Source of the DNA: JANXZS01 sp963797255
GTDB lineage: Bacteria > Acidobacteriota > Terriglobia > Terriglobales > Acidobacteriaceae
NCBI GenBank assembly: GCA_963797255.1
Contig: CAWCOV010000031.1
Span: 1-64,000 of the forward strand
Reading direction: 5' to 3'
Length of the DNA: 64,000 nt
Below are positions 58,162 to 64,000 of the stretch, in pieces. How positions within the stretch are numbered: position 1 is the stretch's first letter; the number at the start of each line of letters is the position of its first letter. Below the pieces are notes generated by a model, which saw only the letters and a program-made list of their open reading frames with translations, was not told the DNA's origin and made no database searches. The position numbers and the translations under genes were made by a program.

Positions 58162-58490
58162 GAGCGGCTCCTGACGAGATCGAGGCCCTCTGTCATGCGC
58201 TGTAAAGCACGATGGGTACGATTCACCGCCGCGGCTCCCCTGACCGTGACGCGGAAGAAACGCTTGGAGCGCCCGCCACGCTCGGGAGTAGGATCGCCGA
58301 GGTAAGATTTGACGAATCCTTTTTGTTCAAGTCGATCGAGAGTAGCGTATACGGCGCCCACAGAAACTTCTCGGCGAGTGCGGGATTCAATCTCTTGTCT
58401 CACAGTAACTCCGTAAGCGTTCTCCTCCAGACGCAGAAGAGCGAGCACGATAATGTGTTCAAACTCGCCGAGATATTCCCGTTCGGGCAT
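58158..58490 (-). CDS. PadR-family transcriptional regulator
   Basis: A 110-residue winged-helix regulator (YLGEFEHIIVLALLRLEENAYG, VSVGAVYATLDRLEQKGFV, RSKRFFRVTVRGAAAVNRTH). It precedes and overlaps the prefix-domain membrane protein gene, which it probably controls. The start at 58490 matches the family N terminus MPEREYLGEFE and has GAGG just upstream. A start at 58532 is possible. Confidence 0.9.
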   Translation of the reverse strand: MPEREYLGEFEHIIVLALLRLEENAYGVTVRQEIESRTRREVSVGAVYATLDRLEQKGFVKSYLGDPTPERGGRSKRFFRVTVRGAAAVNRTHRALQRMTEGLDLVRSRS

Positions 58491-58574
58491 TACCTCTACA
58501 TTATGGAACAAATCGACGTTCAAATAACGCATGTCTCTCGATTTTGATATGGTGATCGGCTACAAAGCGCAAGA

Positions 58575-58606
58575 AAGCCCTGCCAATGGTACTGGCAGAG
58601 CTTTTT
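58575..58606 (-). terminator. Terminator of the stress-protein gene
   Basis: AAGCCCTGCCA and TGGCAGAGCTT pair with one mismatch around a 7-base loop, with A- and T-runs on both sides. It lies 22 bp after the stop of the minus-strand gene at 58628 and separates it from the PadR gene. Confidence 0.7.
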
Positions 58607-58627
58607 CTAGGTTGCTGATTCGAGTTG

Positions 58628-59773
58628 TTAGGCGGGTCTACGGAGATCGTCTCGGTGGTCAATTTCTTTTTCCTCGTAGCTGGACCCAGCTCTCTGGCGA
58701 TAGGCACGACGCACTTCTCCGAATAGCTGAATGCGCTCGCGAGGATCGTAAGAACCTTGCGTGGAAGAAACGGGATTCTCGAGTGTCCCGCTCTCATAGG
58801 CCGTGTCTTCTTCGTAGCGGATGCGTCCATGATTGCGTTCCAGAACACGTTCCGCGTCGGAGAGACGGTCGCCAGCCGCAACAGTTACGATCGCGCCATG
58901 CGAGCCGAGTTCACGGGCAAAGGCACGCGCCTGGCGCTGGTCGAGTCCTAGTGACGTCAAAGAACCTTCGAATTCCGCTGGCGAATAAGCGTAGTCGTAC
59001 TGATCGCTCTCGGTGAGACCCGTGGGTTGGTTGGAAGTCAGACCAAGATCTCCCTGCCCTGTTCCAAACTTGGATTCGGACTTTGCCCTTTCCTCTGTAA
59101 CGGCAGTTGAACTGTCATCGTCGGTGAAAGCACGCTTCAATTTTTCCCACCAGCTATCGTGATCATGCGCGTGCTTGTTAAGGCGCTCGGCCTCGTTATA
59201 CGTTGCGCTTGGGGCTGGATTCGGCATGGTCGTAACATCGGAACCAGTGCCACCGGGTGCGATGTCGATCACCCGATCTGGACGCAAATCTTGTTGTACG
59301 TCCTCTCCCGGCTCCACGCGGTGAGTTCTAGTTATGTCACCCGGATCGGCGTTAGAGATGCTTCGGGGGATATCGGATCCGGGAATCCGGCCGGGACGCC
59401 CAGCGCCCGAGATGCCGGGACCTGAACCGGTACTAAGACCGGCAGGAGTAACGGCGTTTGAACCAGAAGCGGGACCGCCGAGAGATCCCGGATCCAACGA
59501 ACTTGAACCTGTATAGGATGACTCGGTCAGATTGTGACCGACGCTGACATCCTGTATGCCACCGCTCGACTGAGCGCGGCCACGCTCCGCGATGCCGAAT
59601 TCCGAACCGACCGCTGTTTCGCGGAATGCCGCACCAATCTGACTAGTTCGGAAACCCTGCTCCCGCAACTCGCCGATCGCCTGCTGCGCATCGTTCCCGT
59701 TGCTGAAGAGCCCTATCACTACTTGCGAACCTGTTGTTGCATTGCCCGTAAAACTGCTCTCATTGAGTGCCAT
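58628..59773 (-). CDS. General-stress-protein-like (YflT-domain) protein
   Basis: A 381-residue soluble protein. The N-terminal part (SQVVIGLFSNGNDAQQAIGELREQGF) and the C-terminal part (FEGSLTSLGLDQRQARAFAREL, GAIVTVAAGDRLSDAERVLERN) are halves of the short alpha/beta domain found in Gram-positive general stress protein 17M and YflT. A long Gly/Ser/Pro-rich disordered linker lies between them. ATG 59773 has AAGGATG upstream. A stress role is inferred from the domain. Confidence 0.75.
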   Translation of the reverse strand: MALNESSFTGNATTGSQVVIGLFSNGNDAQQAIGELREQGFRTSQIGAAFRETAVGSEFGIAERGRAQSSGGIQDVSVGHNLTESSYTGSSSLDPGSLGGPASGSNAVTPAGLSTGSGPGISGAGRPGRIPGSDIPRSISNADPGDITRTHRVEPGEDVQQDLRPDRVIDIAPGGTGSDVTTMPNPAPSATYNEAERLNKHAHDHDSWWEKLKRAFTDDDSSTAVTEERAKSESKFGTGQGDLGLTSNQPTGLTESDQYDYAYSPAEFEGSLTSLGLDQRQARAFARELGSHGAIVTVAAGDRLSDAERVLERNHGRIRYEEDTAYESGTLENPVSSTQGSYDPRERIQLFGEVRRAYRQRAGSSYEEKEIDHRDDLRRPA

Positions 59774-59971
59774 CTTTTTTGCATCCTTGTAAACCGGTAT
59801 TTGGGAGATCCTTCCGCAGGTCTCGCCCACGCTGACTGCCAGGCCACGCGAATTCGCTCGCTAGGGGTTACGATGCGGCCTCTGCACCGAGTGAATCCTG
59901 TGAATTCCGATAAAAGAGAGGCAGGAAAAGGGTTGCCCGAAACGGGCTGCTATATAATCGAAGAATTAGCC

Positions 59972-60064
59972 GGAGAGTTGGCCGAGTGGCTGAAGGCGGC
60001 GGTTTGCTAAACCGTTATAGGGTCAAAAGCTCTATCGGGGGTTCGAATCCCCCACTCTCCGCCA
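59972..60064 (+). tRNA. tRNA-Ser (anticodon GCT)
   Basis: A complete tRNA with acceptor stem GGAGAGT / ACTCTCC, D arm, anticodon stem GCGGT / ACCGT with loop TTGCTAA (anticodon GCT at 60006-60008), a long variable arm as expected for serine, T arm GGGGGTTCGAATCCCCC and encoded CCA. It decodes AGC and AGU. Confidence 0.96.
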
Positions 60065-60800
60065 CTAAGTCAAAGGTTCTTGCTTTCAATGACTTAGATG
60101 GCGCTAATCTGCATTTTCGGGCTAATTCCGCACAAATCTTCCACCAGAGAATTTCTCTCCGCGTAGTTCATCTCCCTTTGCGTCGCCCCTCCTGTAGTCG
60201 CTCAGAGTGCGTGGAACTTTTGATCCGCCCTTGGTCCACGCCCCGAGGACATTACCTTTGGTGACGCCGCTTTTAGGAGTTCAAAGTCGGAATTCCGAGG
60301 TCGCTGTGAACTTGCTGATCGCGCAAGCGATTGCAGAATCGTTTGCAGCCACAATCAGCGCCGTCGCGGAGGATAAGGCCATAAAGCGGGTAAAGCTGCC
60401 CGAGAAAGAGCGCGGCAAATGAAGTCGGTATCGCTGCGATCTTCTCGTCTGTACACAATTATTTCATCGGCTTCCAAATCGCGATTCTCCTAGTGATGAT
60501 TTCCAAGGGCCGGCAACGCTGGCGGAGCCCGCGTCTTTAAAGCGGCGGCAGCCAAACTTATCGATAGCGGAAATTATCAACCAAGAAGCCCGACGACCAC
60601 AGGGAGAATCTGAAACTGTGCCCTCTGTGAGAGGCTAGTTTGAAATGACCTTACGAATTTCATTCGATGCACTCGTACACTCGGGTGAAAGCGATGGAAG
60701 GTGTCGCAATTGTCTTCTTGGCCGGCAGTGTCAGGCGGGGATTAGAACAAAAGTGACGACAGTCACTGGTTTTCGGAGAATTAGGTGGTATCAGATAAAT
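60065..60800. other. Intergenic region downstream of tRNA-Ser
   Basis: About 735 bp. A short plus-strand frame ending at 60422 (L-L-I-A-Q-A-I-A-E-S-F-A and a Lys-rich end) has no match I know and no convincing start; it could be another gene-tail fragment. I find no integrase, no repeat of the tRNA 3' end and no hairpin repeats. Confidence 0.35.
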
Positions 60801-62216
60801 ATGCCACAACAATCTGGTTCTGGAATCTGGAATTCCTTCGACCGTCGCCGCTTTCTGAAGACTGCAGGAGCGGCAGCCTTTGTACCCGCGTTTATCCGTA
60901 GCGGCTTCGCTGCCCAGAGTTCTGCAACTCCCGCGAATAACCGAATCAACCTGGGCGTGATCGGGATGGGCTGGCAGGGTCCCGGCAATACTGAGGCTTT
61001 TCTGACGCTTGAGGGCTGCCAGGTGGTGGCCGCCTGCGACATTGACGCCAATCACCTGGAAGCCGCGGTCAAGAAGATCAACGACGCTTACGGCAACCAG
61101 GACTGCAAGGGCTATCACGATTTTCGCGAGTTGCTGGCACGGGAGGATATCGACGCGGTGATGATCGCGGTGCCCGACCATTGGCACGAGATTATTGCCA
61201 CCGAGGCGGCCCGGCGCAAGAAGGACGTCTACGGTGAAAAGCCGCTGGGGCACACCATTGCTGAACAGCAAGCAATCGTGCGCGCCGTGCAGGAAAACCA
61301 CATCGTGTGGCAGATGGGCTCGTGGCAGCGCTCGGTACCGATGTTTCATAAAGCGGCGGAAATTGTGCGCAATGGGCTGATCGGGACAGTGACGCACGTG
61401 GACATCGGGTTGCCCAGCGGCAACGCGGACTTTGACGGAGTGGGCGCGGAATCCCTGGCCAAGGTGGCCGCCGCGGGTGATAAGGCCACGAGCCTGGAGC
61501 AGATTGTCTCCGGCACGCCTGCGTGGAACTCCCTGGTAACTACTCCACCCCCGGGACTGGACTACGACTTGTGGGTGGGGCCAGCCAAGATGGAGCCCTA
61601 CATCCAGGCGCGTACCCATAAAACGTGGCGCTGGAACTACAACACAGGGGGCGGTGAGCTTTTAGACTGGATCGGCCATCATTGCGATATTGCCCACTGG
61701 GGGCTGGATTTCGACCATACGGGTCCGTCCGAAGTGGAAGGCAGCGGCGACCTGCCGCCAGCCAACGCGGTATGGAACACGGCACCGAAATACCGGTTTG
61801 AGTTGAAGTATCCGCAAGGGATAACGATGACGGTTGCCGGCGGATATCCGGACATCAAGCCAGGCGTGAAATGGATCGGCACCGAGGGTTGGGTGTGGGT
61901 GGATCGGGAAGGCTTCGACGCTTCAAACACCGCATGGAAGCAGGGAAAATACCTGCCGCGGGACATGCGCAAGGTCAAGCTCTACACTTCAGCTGATCAC
62001 CAACAGAACTTCTTGGATTGCATCAGGACACGCCAAGCCACAGTGACGCCGGTTGAGGTGGGGCATAACTCGGCGATCCCCGGCCACCTTTGTCTCATCT
62101 CGATGCTCACGGGAAGCAAGATTCGCTGGGACGCAAAGGAAGAGAAAATCATCGGGAATCCGCGAGCCAGTAAATTGACAACGCGCGAATACCGCAGCCC
62201 CTGGAAGATGAGCTAG
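60801..62216 (+). CDS. Tat-exported Gfo/Idh/MocA-family oxidoreductase
   Basis: A 471-residue protein with a twin-arginine signal (FDRRRFLKTAGAAAFVPAFI). The Rossmann motif GVIGMGWQGPGN is followed by VVAACDID, the catalytic-region EKP in VYGEKPLGHT, and the family C-terminal domain (GGELLDWIGHHCDIAHWGLD). The folded, cofactor-loaded enzyme would act in the periplasm on a sugar or cyclitol. It opens a unit with a DoxX-like membrane protein and a second exported family member. Confidence 0.92.
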   Translation: MPQQSGSGIWNSFDRRRFLKTAGAAAFVPAFIRSGFAAQSSATPANNRINLGVIGMGWQGPGNTEAFLTLEGCQVVAACDIDANHLEAAVKKINDAYGNQDCKGYHDFRELLAREDIDAVMIAVPDHWHEIIATEAARRKKDVYGEKPLGHTIAEQQAIVRAVQENHIVWQMGSWQRSVPMFHKAAEIVRNGLIGTVTHVDIGLPSGNADFDGVGAESLAKVAAAGDKATSLEQIVSGTPAWNSLVTTPPPGLDYDLWVGPAKMEPYIQARTHKTWRWNYNTGGGELLDWIGHHCDIAHWGLDFDHTGPSEVEGSGDLPPANAVWNTAPKYRFELKYPQGITMTVAGGYPDIKPGVKWIGTEGWVWVDREGFDASNTAWKQGKYLPRDMRKVKLYTSADHQQNFLDCIRTRQATVTPVEVGHNSAIPGHLCLISMLTGSKIRWDAKEEKIIGNPRASKLTTREYRSPWKMS

Positions 62217-62272
62217 AACTTGTTGTGCGGCAGCGGATTCTAATCTCTGCCGGTCTGTGGTGGGAGGAGCTC

Positions 62273-62854
62273 TTGAACAATTCTGCAGTTGAGCCTGAGA
62301 TCGAGCGGGGGCGCGGCGGACCGGAAGTATCGAATTCGGCGCTGGGCCGCGCAGCCCAATGGGATTACACTTTTGCTTTTTGGGCGTTGCGCTTGTGGCT
62401 AGGATTTCGCGCGTTGTTTGTCGGCGTGCAAAAGTTTGCCGCCTACAAAGCGGTAGCGATGCCACTCATCGACCCTTCCACGGGCCAGCCTGACGCGAGC
62501 GGCGTGATGGTCAACATCAGCGTCAAATCTTACGCCCTGGCCAACTATGCCGGCATACCGGTGGGACTCCGAGACAAGTTCGCGCATGAGCCGCTGTTTC
62601 CCAGTTTTGTCCTGGTGGCATTCGACAAAATGCTGGGGCCATTGTTCATTTTGACGGGGATCATGCTGATCATCGGTCTGGGCACGCGGTTGTCGTTGCT
62701 GATCCAGGGCGCTCTGTTCATTGCGCTGACGGTGGGGCTGGTGCTGATCGATCAAAACGATGGAGTGGCATGGCTTGGCATTCACATCGGGCTGGTGGCG
62801 GGCGCATTCCTGCTTGCCCGCTACAACCGGTTTGCGGTCCTCAAAAAATGGTAG
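62273..62854 (+). CDS. DoxX-like membrane protein
   Basis: A 193-residue protein with about four membrane helices (FWALRLWLGFRALFVGVQKF, MLGPLFILTGIMLIIGLG, LLIQGALFIALTVGLVLI, LGIHIGLVAGAFLLARYN). The layout is that of DoxX/DoxD-like quinone-linked subunits. TTG at 62273 has GGAGGAG directly upstream; a GTG at 62225 is also open. Its stop overlaps the start of the next oxidoreductase gene. Placement between two exported dehydrogenase-like genes suggests a membrane electron-transfer or scaffold role, which is inference. Confidence 0.75.
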   Translation: MNNSAVEPEIERGRGGPEVSNSALGRAAQWDYTFAFWALRLWLGFRALFVGVQKFAAYKAVAMPLIDPSTGQPDASGVMVNISVKSYALANYAGIPVGLRDKFAHEPLFPSFVLVAFDKMLGPLFILTGIMLIIGLGTRLSLLIQGALFIALTVGLVLIDQNDGVAWLGIHIGLVAGAFLLARYNRFAVLKKW

Positions 62855-64000
62855 ACAAGTTGAATCGTCGTGAATTCATCAGCGCGACCGCGGTGGCGGG
62901 CGCCGGGTTGCTGCTGGAAGCCTGCAAGTCCGATTCCAGCCAACAGAAAGCTGCGGTCCCTCAGTCTTCGCTGAACAACATCAATGTTGCCCTGATCGGC
63001 TACGGCGAGGAAGGCAAGATCCTCCTCGAATCGTTGCTGAACATTGGTGGCGTGCGAGTTGTGGCCCTGTGCGACATCTGGGAGTATCACCGCGGCGAAG
63101 GGCAGCGCTACCTGCAGAAGCTTGGGAACGAAGTTCGCGCTTACGAAAACTACGAGGACCTCCTGGCGAAGGAAAAGGATCTGCAGGCGGTTGTGATTGC
63201 GACTCCGGACTTCTGGCACGCGCCGATGACGAACACATGCCTCAAGGCCGGTCTGCATGTGTACTGCGAAAAGATGATGAGCGACACGATTGAAGGCGCG
63301 CGCTCCATGGTGCATACCCAGCGCGAGACCGGAAAGCTGTTGCAGATAGGGCATCAGCGCCGGAGCAATCCGCGCTATCTCTTTACCCGAAACCGGCTGC
63401 TGCAGGAGGCGCAGTTTTGCGGGCGGCTCACGGCTATTCAGGGCCAGTGGAACCGGGCAGTGAAAGCAGATTTCGGCTGGCCCAAGAAGTTCGAGATGCC
63501 GGCGAGCATGCTGGCAAAGTACGGGTTCAAGGACATGCACCAGTTCCGCAATTGGCGCTGGTACAAGGGCCTTGGCGGCGGCCCGTTGTCTGACCTGGGG
63601 GCGCACCAGATCGATATTTTCAATTGGTGGATGGGCACCACGCCCAAATCCGTGGTGGCCAGCGGCGGGCTGGACTACTTCAAGAACCATGACTGGTATG
63701 ACAACGCCATGGTGATCTACGAGTATCCGGCGGGCGAAGGAGTGGCTCGGGCGTTCTACCAGGTGCAGAGTACGACCAGCGCAGGCGGCGGCTACTACGA
63801 GTCATTCATGGGCGACGACGGCACCATCAAGATGTCGGAGGACCCGGCGCTCTGCGCCATTTACCGGGAAGCCAGAGCTGAATCTGTCTCCTGGGACGAC
63901 CTGATGCAAAAGGGTTATGTTCGCGCCAAATCCGCATCCGGCGCCGATGCGGCGAAGGTGGACGTGCGGGAGACAGCGCAGCTCGCGGAGTTTGAGATTC
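62848..64000 (+). CDS. Exported Gfo/Idh/MocA-family oxidoreductase, cut by the window edge
   Basis: The first 384 codons are present and the gene continues past 64000. The signal region NRREFISATAVAGAGLLLEAC combines an Arg pair with a lipobox-like L-L-E-A-C, so it may be a Tat-exported lipoprotein. The Rossmann motif VALIGYGEEGK, VVALCDIWEY, the EKM variant of the EKP motif (VYCEKMMSDT) and GGGPLSDLGAHQIDIFNWWM are seen. The Pro-to-Met change next to the catalytic Lys is unusual. ATG 62848 overlaps the DoxX-like gene by seven bases. Confidence 0.88.
   Translation, partial: MVDKLNRREFISATAVAGAGLLLEACKSDSSQQKAAVPQSSLNNINVALIGYGEEGKILLESLLNIGGVRVVALCDIWEYHRGEGQRYLQKLGNEVRAYENYEDLLAKEKDLQAVVIATPDFWHAPMTNTCLKAGLHVYCEKMMSDTIEGARSMVHTQRETGKLLQIGHQRRSNPRYLFTRNRLLQEAQFCGRLTAIQGQWNRAVKADFGWPKKFEMPASMLAKYGFKDMHQFRNWRWYKGLGGGPLSDLGAHQIDIFNWWMGTTPKSVVASGGLDYFKNHDWYDNAMVIYEYPAGEGVARAFYQVQSTTSAGGGYYESFMGDDGTIKMSEDPALCAIYREARAESVSWDDLMQKGYVRAKSASGADAAKVDVRETAQLAEFEI

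Noticed and set aside
60065..60800. An integrated element at the tRNA-Ser 3' end
   Set aside because: No integrase, no duplicated tRNA end and no foreign-looking genes are visible within the window.

Overview
The window looks like chromosomal DNA of an acidobacterium, probably class Terriglobia (Acidobacteriaceae or Koribacter-like). This rests on content, not a database search. The clues are: moderately high G+C coding DNA; a PadR regulator followed by a very large MacB/FtsX-type permease of the acidobacterial duplicated orphan permease type; a second PadR gene with a stand-alone permease-prefix protein; many Tat- or Sec-exported oxidoreductases; and intergenic space full of short hairpin repeats.

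Layout. 0.1-4.3 kb: exported Ala/Pro-rich protein, then ECF sigma factor, zinc-finger anti-sigma factor and exported TPR protein. 4.4-9.6 kb: rnc, two signal peptidase I genes and an AsmA-like protein in one tight operon. 9.6-13.2 kb, minus strand: aspartyl protease, RlmB-type methyltransferase and an M1-like protein that lacks its catalytic glutamate. 13.2-15.2 kb: hairpin repeats around an NAD(P)-binding protein. 15.2-18.3 kb: second ECF sigma factor, small membrane protein, zinc-ribbon membrane protein, VOC protein and an orphan LytTR response regulator. 18.7-23.9 kb: Tat-exported aldo/keto reductase-ferredoxin with an exported partner, DUF1801 protein, J-domain protein, quinone oxidoreductase and a small membrane protein. 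24.1-27.2 kb: the permease and PadR. 27.4-30.6 kb: cupin, membrane protein, outer-membrane beta-barrel candidate and a small membrane protein. 30.7-36.0 kb: SDR, FAD oxidoreductase, beta- and alpha-carbonic anhydrases and a DUF1697 protein, interspersed with broken gene 3' ends. 36.2-40.2 kb: vanadium haloperoxidase-like protein, O-methyltransferase and two proteins sharing an unrecognised 85-residue domain. 40.2-45.7 kb: small accessory genes in a dense field of hairpin repeats. 45.7-47.7 kb: SpoIIE phosphatase, RsbW-like kinase and STAS partner-switching module. 48.2-53.2 kb: small Cys-rich protein, MFS transporter, lipocalin-like protein, DUF1569 protein and M20 amidohydrolase. 53.2-56.0 kb: glmS, purS and, divergently, ppa. 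56.0-59.8 kb: APC permease, prefix-domain protein, PadR and a general-stress-like protein. 59.97 kb: tRNA-Ser(GCT). 60.8 kb to the edge: Gfo/Idh/MocA, DoxX-like, Gfo/Idh/MocA, the last gene running off the window.

Two themes stand out. First, several hairpin repeat classes share the same outer flanks but carry different stems, and at 45.1-45.65 kb they are assembled into a 300 bp block present twice in tandem. Second, three genes (LytTR, FAD oxidoreductase, DUF1697) are each followed, in the same orientation and after intervening genes, by a decayed extra copy of only their 3' end; YceI-like and cytochrome-like tails are also present. The most novel-looking protein material is the domain shared by the genes at 38950 and 39903.

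All calls were made by reading the sequence. Family names come from recognisable motifs, and start sites are chosen from Shine-Dalgarno context and alignment with the usual family N-terminus.
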